Source: an uncultured Methanospirillum sp.
GTDB taxonomy: Archaea; Halobacteriota; Methanomicrobia; Methanomicrobiales; Methanospirillaceae
DNA: 64,000 bases
Reading direction: 5' to 3'
Assembly (NCBI RefSeq): GCF_963668475.1
Contig: NZ_OY764544.1
Span: 744,001 to 808,000, forward strand
The number at the start of each line of letters is the position of its first letter. Positions within the stretch are counted from its first letter, which is position 1. Positions 30,064 through 40,726 of this stretch are shown piece after piece. The notes beneath the pieces are model-generated. The model did no database searches, was not told the DNA's origin, and saw only the letters and a list, made by a program, of their open reading frames with translations. A program made the translations under genes and the position numbers.

Positions 30064-31992
30064 ATGGTGGGGGCTGGAAAAGAGCAGGATAACGACGGGG
30101 TAAGCAAAAACCCGGGCGGGCAGAAGAAGAGAAAGACCATCACCATTAAGGTCCCCCATATCTCACTTGGAAGAAAACCTGCCGAAAAACCCACAGAACC
30201 AAAACAAAAGAAGGGGGAGGGAATTGCAAAGGTTGCATCCATCCCACTGAAGTTAAAACCATCAAAGAGCCCTGTTACAGAAAGCCCGCAGTCAGGAAAG
30301 GTTACCCGTATCAAGATCGGGCCACTTCTTCAGAAGCCGGAAGAGCCGGTTGTAGTAACTCAGAAAGAACTGAAAAAATCCCTGGGTACTGATAAAGAGA
30401 GCCGGGATCTCAACTACTCCAATAAACTCCTGAGAAAATTTTCATTAGCCAGAAAATCAGGCATCGAGGAGTATAATTTTGAAAAACACGGATCACTTGT
30501 CGACGCTGACGTTCCTGTGGGATATGACCTGATCAGGGAGTATTGGGCAGATCCGGGACGGGCCCTTGTGTATATTGCCCTCAACACAAAGTCACGGATG
30601 AAGGAGTATCTGCTTTACGAACCTGCCCTATCTCCGTTCGAGTACGAACTGCTTGAACGGCTTCATGAAGATCTCCGTGATGTCCTGATCCTCACCGATG
30701 AAGAGATCGGAATGGACAGGAGATTTCTCCTTCTCACAAAGGTGATGGAACTCCTGAACTATTACGGAGTCTCCATCGATCAGAAGTCATTATTCAAGAT
30801 AGAGTATTTCCTGGTCAGGAACTATATCGGCTGGGGCCGCATCAACGCCCTGATGATGGATCCATGGATCGAAGATATCTCCTGCGACGGGGATAACATC
30901 CCGATCTTTCTGTTCCACCGCAAAGAACAGAACATCAAGACAAATATCCAGTTTGAGACTGAGGCACTGGTATCTCTCGCAATCACGCTTGCACAGAGGT
31001 CAGGAAAACATATCTCATCAGCATCCCCGCTCATCGATGCAACCCTCCCTGAGGGATCGCGTCTGCAGCTCACCTTCGGGACGGAAGTCACATCCCGAGG
31101 GACATCGTTCACAATCAGGAAGTTCCGTGAACAGCCGTTCACTCCCATCGACCTGATGGAACTCAAGACGTTCAATACCGATATGCTCGCCTACTTCTGG
31201 ATGGCTATCGAGAACAACATGAGTCTTGTCTTCATCGGCGGGACGGCTTCAGGAAAGACGACATCACTCAACGCGGTTTCGCTATTCATTCCACCTCTTG
31301 CAAAGGTTATCTCGATAGAGGATACCCGGGAACTGACACTCTTCCATGAGAACTGGATTGCAAGTATCACCCGTGACTCTGTTGCCGAGGGAGGGACATC
31401 TGTTGACATGTTCATGCTGCTCAAGGCAGCAATGCGCCAGCGGCCTGAGTACATTCTTGTCGGAGAGGTCCGTGGGCATGAAGCACAGACCCTCTTCCAG
31501 GCGATGAATACGGGGCATACCACGTTCTCCACAATGCATGCGGGAAGTGTGGATGCGGCAATTCACCGGCTGGAGAATGAACCACTGAATGTGCCACGGA
31601 ACATGCTTCAGGCATTAAATATCCTGAGCATCCAGAAACAGATACAGATCGGACCCGATCGTGTCAGAAGAAGTGAGGAGATCGTCGAGATTGCTGGAAT
31701 TGATCCAGCGACAGGTAACATCATGGTTAACACCGTGTTTGAGTACGATCCATTGACTGACACTTTCCGATATACCGGCAGATCCCAGGTTCTGGGAGAC
31801 ATCTCAACACTTCATGGGTGGAGCAAAGAAGCCCTTCTTGAAGAGATGGAGCGTCGCAAGATAGTCCTGAATGCAATAAAGGATCAGGATCTTCGTGACT
31901 ATATCAGGTTCACCAAGATTATCCAGGCTTATTACATCGATTCACAGCGGGTTCTGGATAACATCAAAGATCTGGACAGGATCGCCTCATGA
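30064..31992 (+). CDS. type IV pilus / type II secretion ATPase (GspE/TadA family)
   Basis: A 642-residue hexameric motor ATPase. About 120 N-terminal residues are Lys/Pro-rich and disordered, longer than in archaellum FlaI. A winged N-terminal domain is followed by the RecA core with Walker A GGTASGKTTS at about 388-397, Asp-box SIEDTREL, Walker B YILVGEVRGHEAQ, and His box STMHAGS. It powers assembly of type IV pilin filaments together with the membrane protein encoded next (ATGA overlap). No flaB, flaG or flaF genes lie nearby, so a non-archaellum pilus is more likely. Confidence 0.88.
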   Translation: MVGAGKEQDNDGVSKNPGGQKKRKTITIKVPHISLGRKPAEKPTEPKQKKGEGIAKVASIPLKLKPSKSPVTESPQSGKVTRIKIGPLLQKPEEPVVVTQKELKKSLGTDKESRDLNYSNKLLRKFSLARKSGIEEYNFEKHGSLVDADVPVGYDLIREYWADPGRALVYIALNTKSRMKEYLLYEPALSPFEYELLERLHEDLRDVLILTDEEIGMDRRFLLLTKVMELLNYYGVSIDQKSLFKIEYFLVRNYIGWGRINALMMDPWIEDISCDGDNIPIFLFHRKEQNIKTNIQFETEALVSLAITLAQRSGKHISSASPLIDATLPEGSRLQLTFGTEVTSRGTSFTIRKFREQPFTPIDLMELKTFNTDMLAYFWMAIENNMSLVFIGGTASGKTTSLNAVSLFIPPLAKVISIEDTRELTLFHENWIASITRDSVAEGGTSVDMFMLLKAAMRQRPEYILVGEVRGHEAQTLFQAMNTGHTTFSTMHAGSVDAAIHRLENEPLNVPRNMLQALNILSIQKQIQIGPDRVRRSEEIVEIAGIDPATGNIMVNTVFEYDPLTDTFRYTGRSQVLGDISTLHGWSKEALLEEMERRKIVLNAIKDQDLRDYIRFTKIIQAYYIDSQRVLDNIKDLDRIAS

Positions 31993-33914
31993 GAACTGAT
32001 CTTATCGTAAGACGATGGATCGCACGAAACCCCGATAGTTTCATCCCGGTCAGAAAAGATCTCAACTCGATAAGGGCTGGAGTAACAGTTGAACAGTATG
32101 TACGTCAGGCCCTGTTTATCGGCCTGATGACCGGGCTTGTCGCAGGCCTCATAGGTTTTTTTCTTGCATCCCTTCTTTTTATTTCAAATTTTGGACTTAA
32201 GCCTGAGTTATACAATGTTTTAAATCTGGACCTTAACGCGAGCAACCCGAATCTTCCGATTATGCTGGCTGTCCAACTCATCATTGCGTTTGCAGTCTTT
32301 TTTGTCGGTGGAATTATCGGGTACAAGGCTGTCCTTGCCTATCCTTCTCTTGAGAAGATGACGAGGACGACCAAGATCAATGTCGGCCTGCATAATGCGG
32401 TTGCATATATGTATGCAATGCGCAGGGGAGGGGCCGAACTGCTCGAGATCCTCAAGTCTCTTTCAGAGATGGCTGCCATATACGGTGAGGTTTCATACGA
32501 GTTCAGGCAGGTTGTCCGTGATGCAGAGTTCTTTGGCTATGACGTCGTGAGTGCTGTCAGGCACCTGAGTGAGACCACCCCCTCGCAGAAGATGCGTGAT
32601 TTTCTGCAGGATATGCTCTCAACAGTGGAGAGCGGTGGTGATCTTTCGCAGTTTCTGCAGGACCGGGTGCATATACTTCAGGAAGAGGCCAAGTTCGAAC
32701 AGAAGGAGTTTCTTCAGTTCCTCGGCCTTGTCGGCGAGATTTATGTAACGGTATTCATCGCAGGGCCGCTCTTTCTGATCACCATCATGGTTGTAATGGG
32801 CATGATGGGCTCTTCATCGGTCTTTGAACTCTCGCTGATCGGGTACATTGTGCTTCCGATAGGATCGCTGATCTTCATCCTTATGATTGACACCATCTCG
32901 ATCAAGGATGAGAACGCGGTAAGATATGTCAAAGCCAAATGGCTGAACCAGTACACAGATGTGCGGGTCCGGGAGATGACCGGCGAAGAGAGACTCTTTG
33001 CAGCAATTGCCAGGTTTGACCAGTTCAGGTACGTTAAAAAATGGCTCGCCCATCCCATGAAGGGATTTATTGAGAAACCTGAGTACTCATTTGTCTTTTC
33101 AGTCCCGATTGCAGTGATCTTCCTGGTTTGGGTATTCCTGCATGTCCCGCCAGGGACATTCGATGACACGATCATGGCAGTGGACGACATGTGCATGGTT
33201 GCCCTGCTCATCATCATGATACCGTATGCTGTCTTCTTTACAATATGGAGCAACCGGATCAGGGGGATGGAGGCACTTATCCCTGACTTTCTTGACCGGA
33301 TGGCAGGCATCAACGAGGTCGGGCTTACCCTGACCCAGTCGATCACCATCATGGCCAGGGCAAACCTCGGGCTCCTTGCATACGAGATCCAGCACATTCA
33401 GCGTGATATTCTCTGGGGAGCAAACTTCAGTGATGCCCTGATCAGGTTTGAGCTCAGAGTAAGAACAGCTCTGATTGCCAGGACAGTCACCCTCATCACC
33501 AAGGCATCAACGATGAGCAGCTCTATCGCAGATCTGCTCAGGATTGCTGCTTCAGATGCACGGATGAGCGAGATCCTGAAACGTGACCGGCTTTCTGAGA
33601 TGTTCATCTATACCGCAATCGTATACCTCTCCTTTTTTGTCTTCATCTTCGTAATAGGAGTCATTACCACCCAGTTCCTGACTGTGCTGGCAAACCAGAG
33701 CAAAGAAGGACTCTCAATGGCAGGGCCACTCGCCAACGTGGGAACTCTCTCAATGGTTACTATAGATCGACTTCTGTATCACACCTGTCTGGTGCAGGGT
33801 TTTTTTTCAGGTCTTATCGCAGGCATGATGGGAGAGTCATCGATAAAAGCAGGTGTCAAGCATAGTTGCATCCTGATCATCGCTGCACTTCTTGCATTCA
33901 ACTTCGCGTTTTAA
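31989..33914 (+). CDS. type IV pilus / type II secretion membrane platform protein (GspF/TadC family)
   Basis: A 641-residue polytopic membrane protein, the platform subunit that pairs with the ATPase. Two GspF domains are visible, each a cytoplasmic helical bundle (FLQDMLSTVESGGDLSQFLQ; LDRMAGINEVGLTLTQSI) followed by membrane helices. In all about nine hydrophobic segments occur, including the last at the C-terminus. It overlaps the ATPase gene by four bases, so 1:1 co-translation is likely. Confidence 0.87.
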   Translation: MRTDLIVRRWIARNPDSFIPVRKDLNSIRAGVTVEQYVRQALFIGLMTGLVAGLIGFFLASLLFISNFGLKPELYNVLNLDLNASNPNLPIMLAVQLIIAFAVFFVGGIIGYKAVLAYPSLEKMTRTTKINVGLHNAVAYMYAMRRGGAELLEILKSLSEMAAIYGEVSYEFRQVVRDAEFFGYDVVSAVRHLSETTPSQKMRDFLQDMLSTVESGGDLSQFLQDRVHILQEEAKFEQKEFLQFLGLVGEIYVTVFIAGPLFLITIMVVMGMMGSSSVFELSLIGYIVLPIGSLIFILMIDTISIKDENAVRYVKAKWLNQYTDVRVREMTGEERLFAAIARFDQFRYVKKWLAHPMKGFIEKPEYSFVFSVPIAVIFLVWVFLHVPPGTFDDTIMAVDDMCMVALLIIMIPYAVFFTIWSNRIRGMEALIPDFLDRMAGINEVGLTLTQSITIMARANLGLLAYEIQHIQRDILWGANFSDALIRFELRVRTALIARTVTLITKASTMSSSIADLLRIAASDARMSEILKRDRLSEMFIYTAIVYLSFFVFIFVIGVITTQFLTVLANQSKEGLSMAGPLANVGTLSMVTIDRLLYHTCLVQGFFSGLIAGMMGESSIKAGVKHSCILIIAALLAFNFAF

Positions 33915-33973
33915 ACAGGATAAGAAGGTTCATACGAGAACGCGAGAGAAAAGGAAAAATACAGAGAGAAGAA

Positions 33974-36187
33974 TCAGAACCCGGGTCCCATAAGACCCTG
34001 ACGCACGACTGGTTCTCCAGGTGCCGCCCCGGAACGTATTCTGGTGCGGTACTGGTTCTTCGCTTCCCAGATGAGTTCCCTGAAATGCACTTTTGGTGTT
34101 TCAAGGAGTCTCATCAGGGGCAGGGTTGCCCGGTTATCATTGATCTCGTAGAGAACCACCGCTATCCAGACCCGCCGCTGGATCGAGCCGGTGTGAAGCA
34201 GCGGGATCAGGTGATCAACAATGCCGTGCCCCATTGCAGCAAGTTTGGCTGCCGCATCTGGTGCCATGGCAGGATCCTCCAGTTCAGTGGCAAGAGTAAG
34301 AACCTCCTTTCTTCTTGGATCACCGGGATCAGGAGCAGTTTCAGTAACCTGGGGGGATACAGGTTCTGATGCAACAACTGGAGAAGGTAAAGCAGCAACA
34401 GGTGGTTCAGGTGAGACCTGCTGAATCAACCTTGTATTCTCCGCATCGAGGCGGAGATTATTCTCAGACAGGGTGGCAATTTCACGATCGCGGCCTGCCA
34501 GCTTTCCTTCGAGTGTTGTGATCTCACGGTAGAGAGCGTGAACAGACTCATCCTTCTCGGCCCTGATCGTCTCCTGTAGCTTGATGTACTGATGTCTCAC
34601 CCGGTCGATCTCGGCACGTAATGCCTCATTATTGGTGAATAGATCCAGAATCTGACGTTCACGAAGTGTAATATCATTTCGGAGAGCCTCTTCCTGTGCT
34701 CTGGAGGTTGCCTGGAGATCTGCAAGTTCCTGATGAAGTCCGCTGATCTCATCGCGGAAATAATCTTCCCGGACCCGGCTCTCAGATAACAGATGATCCC
34801 GCTCAACGCCAAGCTCTTCCAGCTCATTCCTGGCACAGGCGATCTCATTCAGATATGTCAGTTCAGTCTCTGCAGATCTCTTCTTCTCATTTGCTATCTC
34901 CCTGACAAGGTGTTCATTCTCCTGTCTGAGGGATCTCTCCAGATCACCAATGCGGCTCTGGAGGTGTGCCACTTCTGACTCGGCAGAACTTACTGCCTGC
35001 TCAAGCCGGGCCTTTACGTCCCCATGCTGCAGGATTGTTTTCGCAAGTTCATCCTGCACCTGTTGGTTCTCTTCTGCAGTAGTCCGGAGTGAATCCTGCA
35101 GTTCGTTCCTTACCTTGATGAGAGAAGAGATCTCTTCGTCCCTGGCTCTGATACCCAGGGCATGAGAATCAGCTGCTGACTGTAGTTCTTCGTGCAGCCT
35201 GTTGACCTGATCAAGGAGACTCTCCTTCTCTAGTAAAAACTCGGATCTAAACCCGGCCAGCTTCTCATCATACTCCTTCTCCAAAGCAGTGAGACGATCA
35301 GAAAGAATCAGGTTCTCTTGTTCAAACCGCCGCCGTGCCACGCTCTCATCTGAAAAAATGTTCTGAAGTCGTTCGATCTCCTGGGCAGCACTGCCGGTAT
35401 CCTCTTTGTACCGGTTTTCAAGATCGGTCAGAGCCTGCCGACTCGATCTCAACTGCTCTTCAAGACCTTTCTCAAGGAGATCCCGCTCCTTGAGCTCACG
35501 GGTCCTGATCTGACGCTCGGTGTTGATCAGACGGTGCAGATGCTCAACAGTCTCACGTGACTGCTCTTCAAGAGCCTTCTCCCGGTCTGCATACTCGTGG
35601 AGACGCTGATCCATTGCCCTGAGGGCTTCTCCGGCGGTATGAAGATCTTCTTCCTTCTGTTTTAACAGAGAGGTGAACCTGTCGCGATCCTGTTTCAGGG
35701 TCTCTGCAAGTGCCCGTGACTGGGATGAGAGAAGATCCTGCTCATGCCGGGTAGCTGCAGCCTGATCTGCCAGGCTGATCTGCAGGGAGGTGATCTTCTC
35801 ATCATATACCGCTGCCAGATTGTCTTTCTCTTCGAGAAGAGCGGCAGATTCCTTCTCTTTTTCATCGAGGTCGATGACCTGTAACTGGATCTTCTCCTCA
35901 AGACCATGCACTCTGGTCTGGAAGGTATTCCTGACTTCGCTGATCTCATTGATCAGCGCGTCTCGCGCCTCCTCCAGCGTATGAATTTCTGCGTCATATC
36001 TCCTGGCAGCTCGTGATTTATCATCCTGCTCGTGTTTGAGACTCTTCTGCAGTTCCTCTATCTTTGTCTCAAACTGCCTGATGATAATATCAGATTCATG
36101 CTCGAGTTTGGTGATTATTCTGGCGAGTTCTTCGTTTTTACTCTGAAGCGTGATCAGTTCTTTCAGTATTGACTGCGCGAGATCCAT
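33974..36187 (-). CDS. long coiled-coil protein with C-terminal HEAT-like domain
   Basis: About 737 residues. From residue 5 to about 600 it is one long Glu/Lys/Gln/Leu heptad coiled coil, as in SMC-like or filament proteins, but without ATPase ends. A Pro/Val-rich linker follows, then a last segment of about 90 residues (ATELEDPAMAPDAAAKLAAM, HLIPLLHTGS) that looks like HEAT repeats. The ATG at 36187 follows GGGGGTGGGG. It is probably a cytoplasmic structural or scaffold protein. Coiled-coil composition makes any homology hard to judge. Confidence 0.75.
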   Translation of the reverse strand: MDLAQSILKELITLQSKNEELARIITKLEHESDIIIRQFETKIEELQKSLKHEQDDKSRAARRYDAEIHTLEEARDALINEISEVRNTFQTRVHGLEEKIQLQVIDLDEKEKESAALLEEKDNLAAVYDEKITSLQISLADQAAATRHEQDLLSSQSRALAETLKQDRDRFTSLLKQKEEDLHTAGEALRAMDQRLHEYADREKALEEQSRETVEHLHRLINTERQIRTRELKERDLLEKGLEEQLRSSRQALTDLENRYKEDTGSAAQEIERLQNIFSDESVARRRFEQENLILSDRLTALEKEYDEKLAGFRSEFLLEKESLLDQVNRLHEELQSAADSHALGIRARDEEISSLIKVRNELQDSLRTTAEENQQVQDELAKTILQHGDVKARLEQAVSSAESEVAHLQSRIGDLERSLRQENEHLVREIANEKKRSAETELTYLNEIACARNELEELGVERDHLLSESRVREDYFRDEISGLHQELADLQATSRAQEEALRNDITLRERQILDLFTNNEALRAEIDRVRHQYIKLQETIRAEKDESVHALYREITTLEGKLAGRDREIATLSENNLRLDAENTRLIQQVSPEPPVAALPSPVVASEPVSPQVTETAPDPGDPRRKEVLTLATELEDPAMAPDAAAKLAAMGHGIVDHLIPLLHTGSIQRRVWIAVVLYEINDNRATLPLMRLLETPKVHFRELIWEAKNQYRTRIRSGAAPGEPVVRQGLMGPGF

Positions 36188-36267
36188 CCCCACCCCCAGC
36201 AAAGACGTGTACCGTACTAACAGAATCGTGTATCAGCATTTATAGCCTGTGATCACACACAGGCATG

Positions 36268-36292
36268 CTCCGAAAAAGAAGAAAAAAAAGAG
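36268..36292 (-). terminator. oligo-T stretch after the chemoreceptor
   Basis: On the minus strand the sequence just after the stop is T-rich (plus strand GAAAAAGAAGAAAAAAAAG), as expected for an archaeal terminator. Confidence 0.35.
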
Positions 36293-36293
36293 A

Positions 36294-37865
36294 TTACAGC
36301 CTGAATCGTGCCATCGAGACCGAAACCTGTTCAGCAATGCCTGCTACCTGGTCGACGATAACCCTGAGTTGGTTTGCTGAAGCAGACGTCTCTCCGGTTG
36401 CATGTGCAGACTCCACCGCCTCTCTGGCAGTATCCTTGAGCATGGCAGAGACCTCGTGCATGCTGCTCGTGATCTCCTGGACAGCAGCGGCCTGCTCCTC
36501 GTTCATACTGGCAACCTGCTCGATGTTAGATGAGATATCCTCAACCGAAGTGACGAGGCGTCCGAAGATACGCAGGGTATCTGAGAGCATCACATTCCCA
36601 TCTTTCACTGCGGTCGAAGTTGCAGATACTGCATCGGTTGCGATCTGTGACTTCTTCTGAAGGTTACCGATCATGTCGGTGATCTTCTCAGCAGACTGTC
36701 GTGACTCAAGAGCAAGGGCTTTCACCTCTGACGCAACCACAGCAAATCCACGCCCCATCTCACCGGCCCGGGCTGCCTCGATGGCTGCATTGAGGGCAAG
36801 CAGGTTGGTCTGGTTCGCGATATCGGTGATCAGCCTGACGATCTCATTGATCTTCTTCATCTCCTGCTGGATCTCGCTGATGACCCTGTCAACCTCTTCT
36901 GCATTCCGGGTAATAACTCCCATCCCCTCATCGGCCTTTCGTGCAAACTCTGATCCTTCCCTTGAGAGAACAGTCGATTCCTGGGCGATCCGTGAGACAG
37001 ACTCTGCCTTTTGTGAGACCTCACCAACGGTGACAGAGAGATCCTCCATCGCTCTGAGTACCTGCCTGACCCCTGCGTCACTCTGCTCTGTATTCTGAGA
37101 TACTGCATCAGAGTTTTTGGCAACCTGCTCAGAGTTGTTCGCTACCTCCTGGACACTGGCATTAGCCTGCTCCGCATTTGCAGAGAGCTCCATGACCTGA
37201 CGGTTGATCATGCTGAAGGCGTTACCTATCTGTTCACCTATAGTATCAAACGCAGTCTTTACTTCAAGCCAGTCACCGGCAACATGAAGAGAGGGATCAA
37301 TCCGGGCTGAAAAATCGTAGGCTGAATACTGCCTGGCAACCCGGAGTGCTTCGCGGAACGGTGTATCAACAGAGGTCAGAGTCGTATTTATATGAGTGGC
37401 GATCTGCTGATAACAGCCCGAATATTTTCTGATATCTATTGTATTCTTCAGGTCTCCATTCGCAACCTGGCGAGAGATAGCAGAAGAGTCATGTTCAAGC
37501 GATACGAGTGACTCTCTGATCTTCCCGAGGGATCTGCTTACTGTAACACACTGATCATGCGCATCCCTGATTCTGGGATCCGGTGAGGGTTCATGAATGG
37601 CAGTCTCGATCTCACCCTCTGCAAGCCTTGAGACCTCATTAATAATAGTGCGAATCTCCCGGTCATAGTATGCAGCCAGATACCGGCTCTCATCCGCCTC
37701 CCTCATCTTTCCGTCGCACTGTTGTTCAACGGAGTCAAGCAGACGGTTTACCAGGTCAGCAACCCGTATCAGATCAGGATCCTGATCATCAGCATGAACT
37801 CTCGATGAATATACCCCGGATGAAAAATCCCTGATCGCTGAGTCAAGTGAAGATATAAGGTTCAA
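36294..37865 (-). CDS. methyl-accepting chemotaxis protein without membrane helices
   Basis: A 523-residue chemoreceptor. The TTG at 37865 (read MNLISSLD) is preferred over one 90 bases upstream because GGAGGG precedes it by about seven bases. Residues 20-230 hold tandem HAMP-like helical segments. The signalling tip reads [20 protein letters not shown] followed by [14 protein letters not shown], with heptads on both sides. There is no transmembrane helix or periplasmic sensor, so it is a cytoplasmic receptor. No che genes are in the window. Confidence 0.85.
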   Translation of the reverse strand: MNLISSLDSAIRDFSSGVYSSRVHADDQDPDLIRVADLVNRLLDSVEQQCDGKMREADESRYLAAYYDREIRTIINEVSRLAEGEIETAIHEPSPDPRIRDAHDQCVTVSRSLGKIRESLVSLEHDSSAISRQVANGDLKNTIDIRKYSGCYQQIATHINTTLTSVDTPFREALRVARQYSAYDFSARIDPSLHVAGDWLEVKTAFDTIGEQIGNAFSMINRQVMELSANAEQANASVQEVANNSEQVAKNSDAVSQNTEQSDAGVRQVLRAMEDLSVTVGEVSQKAESVSRIAQESTVLSREGSEFARKADEGMGVITRNAEEVDRVISEIQQEMKKINEIVRLITDIANQTNLLALNAAIEAARAGEMGRGFAVVASEVKALALESRQSAEKITDMIGNLQKKSQIATDAVSATSTAVKDGNVMLSDTLRIFGRLVTSVEDISSNIEQVASMNEEQAAAVQEITSSMHEVSAMLKDTAREAVESAHATGETSASANQLRVIVDQVAGIAEQVSVSMARFRL

Positions 37866-38079
37866 CCCGATCCCTCCGCAGGAGCATGAGATTACATTGT
37901 GCAGGGTTTGGTTTAATGATGTCCGTTCGGGGCCGGGAAAGAAGAAGGGACACAAGCAGATAAAAGTCAGGATGGGCAGAAGGTTGGATCTGCGAACAAT
38001 AGCGGCTTTGAAACCGGATTGTGATAACAGGTTTATAACAGTATATTACTGACAACAGCCTCTGAAATCCACAAATAAA

Positions 38080-38138
38080 AACACATATACTGATCTCTGT
38101 CCACTTTATAGTTGTACCATCAATGAGAGGAGGGTTGG
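38080..38138 (+). promoter_or_regulatory. promoter and ribosome-binding site of the ATP synthase operon
   Basis: AAATAAAAACACATATAC (about 38073-38090) provides BRE and TATA-like bases. GAGAGGAGGG at about 38124-38133 is a strong Shine-Dalgarno site before the ATG at 38139. A second AT-rich CTTTATAG lies at 38104-38111. Confidence 0.45.
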
Positions 38139-38468
38139 ATGAAAATTGAGGTCCTGAAGGATATCAAGAACGCAGAAGAAGACTACAAAAAGATGATTTT
38201 GCAGGCACAGGAGAGGCGCAAGTCTCTGATCACCAGTGCCGAGCTGGAAGCTGACAACCTGATCCAGAAGGCTCAGGAAGATGCAGAAGAGTTTAAGAAA
38301 CAGCAGATTGCTGATGCCCGGAAAGAAGCTGAAATGCGGCATGCCAGAATTGTCAGCGACGGAAAGGCAGAAGCAGTAGCTCTCGAAAGCAGGGGACGGC
38401 AGAACCTCGCGAAGGCCGTGGATCTGCTAGTTACACGCTTCAAGGAGCAACTTAATGTTTCAGCCTAA
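38139..38468 (+). CDS. ahaH: A-type ATP synthase subunit H
   Basis: A 109-residue helical coiled-coil subunit that, with subunit E, forms the peripheral stalk of the A1AO ATP synthase. It is almost entirely charged heptads (NAEEDYKKMILQAQERRKSL). It is the first gene of the nine-gene operon and its 3' end overlaps the ahaI start by 14 bases. Confidence 0.85.
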   Translation: MKIEVLKDIKNAEEDYKKMILQAQERRKSLITSAELEADNLIQKAQEDAEEFKKQQIADARKEAEMRHARIVSDGKAEAVALESRGRQNLAKAVDLLVTRFKEQLNVSA

Positions 38469-40437
38469 ACCGATGAGCAAGTTGCTCATCGTCGCATCTA
38501 AACAGCAACTAGAGCCGGTCATAACCGAACTGTACCGCATGAACATCTTCCACATCGATGACTTTGTCGAGAAAGGGGATGAGCAGTGGGAAGGGTTCAA
38601 GATCGGTATGCCATTGAAAGGAGCCGACACAACCTCATCGAGTCTTGTCAAGATCAGATCGATTGCCAGTGCATTCGGAATCGGATCAGACCAGCTTGAT
38701 GATGTGGCAAAGGCCAAGGTTCAGGCACTCAAGCAGAGCATTGAGAAGGATCTTCCAGTAATTGCAGAAGAAGTCGAACAGCATCTCTCCCAGCGATCAA
38801 AGCTCGAGACATCCATCAAGGAGTTCGAGCAGAAGATCGAGGCACTCAGGCCATTTACTGATGCACCATTTCCGATGGAGCTTCTGACCGGTTACGACTC
38901 GATCAGTTGCATCGCCGGAACGGTAAAGAGTAAACCAGCGATCAATGTTTCACACGAGATCTGGGAGAAGTCGCAGAAAAGCGGGCTGTTCATCACTGTT
39001 GCCGTGAGGAATGAAGACCTCGCCGCAGTGGAGAGAAGTCTTCTTGATCTGCAACTGCAGAAAGTCACGATTCCTGCTGAAACCGGATCTGCATCTGCCC
39101 TGATCGCTGATTATGAGCAGAAGATTGCCGGCGTTCACAAGGAGATCGAACAGATTTCTGCAAAGATGGCAGAGATCAGGGAGAAGCATCATTACTTCCT
39201 GATGTCATCTGAAGAACTCCTCACTGCTGATGTCGAGCAGGCAGAGGCACCACTCAGGTTTGCAACCACTGACCTCGCATTTGCGGTGGTCGGCTGGGTC
39301 CCGACCGAACAGGTGACCAAAGTCTACGAGACCCTGGACCGTGTCTGTTCCGGAAAGGTTTACACTACTGAGCTTGAGATCGAGGACTATAACGAAGGTC
39401 CGCCGGTCGAGTATAACAATCCGGACTTTTCACACCCGACAGAACTCTTCATGGATATCTATTCACGTCCGAAGTATACCGAGGTAGATCCGACATTATT
39501 AATGTCAATAGTCTACCCGATCATGTTCGGACTGATCCTCGGAGATGTCGGGTATGGTCTTATCCTGCTCGCGATGAGCTTCGGACTTCGATCAATGGTG
39601 AAAGGCAGTGAAGCAGGCAATCAGCTCATGAATGTTCTGCGTAACTGCAGTATCAGCAGCATCATCTTTGGTGTAATTTTCTCTGAGTTCTTCGGGTTTT
39701 CCCTACCCTGGGGACCGTTATGGTTCTCACGCCATATCCCGATCGGGGCAACGGCCGAAGGGGCACACCATGCATCTGCCATTCCGCAGCTGCTTGTGGT
39801 CTCGATCTGGATCGGTATCCTGCATATTACCCTGGGCAGGATCTGGGGAGCCCTGAACGCTTCAAGGATGGAGCACGGACACCACAAATCCCTGAAGATG
39901 TTTGCAAACATCGGATGGATCCTGGTCATGTGGGGTATTATCGTTTTGATCTGGTCCAAATTCCCAATTCTCCTGATGCCTGACCTTACCAAAATGCCTG
40001 AACTTGCAGGCGGCCTGAACGTGGCCACCATTGCAGGGGCAGTTATGCTGGTTGTCGGTCTTGCATGCATCGCCCGGGAAAATGCACTGGATCTGATGGA
40101 AGTCCCGACGATCATCAGTCATGTGCTCTCATATACACGTCTTATCGCGGTCGGTCTCTCCTCGGTTGCTATCGCACTGGTCACAAATTTCATTGCGATC
40201 GGTCTGATCATCAACCCACAGCTGGCGAACCTGACCCCGGTAGGTGTCGTTCTTATCCTCGTAGGGGTTGTTGTCTTCCTCTTCGGTCATGCACTCAATA
40301 CCGCACTTGGTATTCTGGGTGGCGGACTGCATCCCCTTCGTCTTCACTACGTGGAGTTCTTTACCAAGTTCTACCGTGGTGGAGGAAAGAAATACAATCC
40401 ATTTGGAATGATTAGAAAACTAACTGAACAGAACTAG
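38455..40437 (+). CDS. ahaI: A-type ATP synthase subunit I (a-type membrane subunit)
   Basis: A 660-residue subunit that carries the ion half-channels against the c-ring. The N-terminal half is soluble and coiled-coil. Membrane helices begin near residue 340 (MSIVYPIMFGLILGDVGYGL). The essential Arg helix is HVLSYTRLIAVGLSSVAIAL. The protein ends in LHPLRLHYVEFFTKFY, the usual terminal motif. The overlap with ahaH couples their translation. An ATG 18 bases further in (MSKLLIVAS) is an alternative start. Confidence 0.93.
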   Translation: MFQPKPMSKLLIVASKQQLEPVITELYRMNIFHIDDFVEKGDEQWEGFKIGMPLKGADTTSSSLVKIRSIASAFGIGSDQLDDVAKAKVQALKQSIEKDLPVIAEEVEQHLSQRSKLETSIKEFEQKIEALRPFTDAPFPMELLTGYDSISCIAGTVKSKPAINVSHEIWEKSQKSGLFITVAVRNEDLAAVERSLLDLQLQKVTIPAETGSASALIADYEQKIAGVHKEIEQISAKMAEIREKHHYFLMSSEELLTADVEQAEAPLRFATTDLAFAVVGWVPTEQVTKVYETLDRVCSGKVYTTELEIEDYNEGPPVEYNNPDFSHPTELFMDIYSRPKYTEVDPTLLMSIVYPIMFGLILGDVGYGLILLAMSFGLRSMVKGSEAGNQLMNVLRNCSISSIIFGVIFSEFFGFSLPWGPLWFSRHIPIGATAEGAHHASAIPQLLVVSIWIGILHITLGRIWGALNASRMEHGHHKSLKMFANIGWILVMWGIIVLIWSKFPILLMPDLTKMPELAGGLNVATIAGAVMLVVGLACIARENALDLMEVPTIISHVLSYTRLIAVGLSSVAIALVTNFIAIGLIINPQLANLTPVGVVLILVGVVVFLFGHALNTALGILGGGLHPLRLHYVEFFTKFYRGGGKKYNPFGMIRKLTEQN

Positions 40438-40455
40438 ATTATTGGAGATTAAAAT

Positions 40456-40713
40456 ATGGCAGCAGAAGCAATAGCAGTAGAAGTTGCAGCAGCAACAGCA
40501 TCGGCAGCAGGACTCAAGGCAGTAGGTGCAGGTCTCGCAGTAGGCCTTGCAGGTGTCGGTTCAGGCCTTGGTGAGATGGGTATCGGAGCAGCAGCAATGG
40601 GAGCAGTCGCAGAGAACAAGGATATGTTCGGTCTGGCCCTCCTGTTTACCGTGCTTCCTGAAACCATCGTCATCTTTGGTCTTGTCGTGGCACTCCTGCT
40701 CATGTTCCAGTGA
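40456..40713 (+). CDS. ahaK: A-type ATP synthase subunit K (c-ring)
   Basis: An 85-residue proteolipid with one hairpin of two membrane helices. Helix one is Gly/Ala-rich (VGLAGVGSGLGEMGIGAAAM). Helix two is FGLALLFTVLPETIVIFGLV, with the ion-binding Glu at residue 69. The ordinary one-hairpin size, unlike the fused c subunits of some methanogens, implies one ion per monomer. The SD-containing gap to ahaE is short. Confidence 0.92.
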   Translation: MAAEAIAVEVAAATASAAGLKAVGAGLAVGLAGVGSGLGEMGIGAAAMGAVAENKDMFGLALLFTVLPETIVIFGLVVALLLMFQ

Positions 40714-40726
40714 GTGAGGAGTGATC

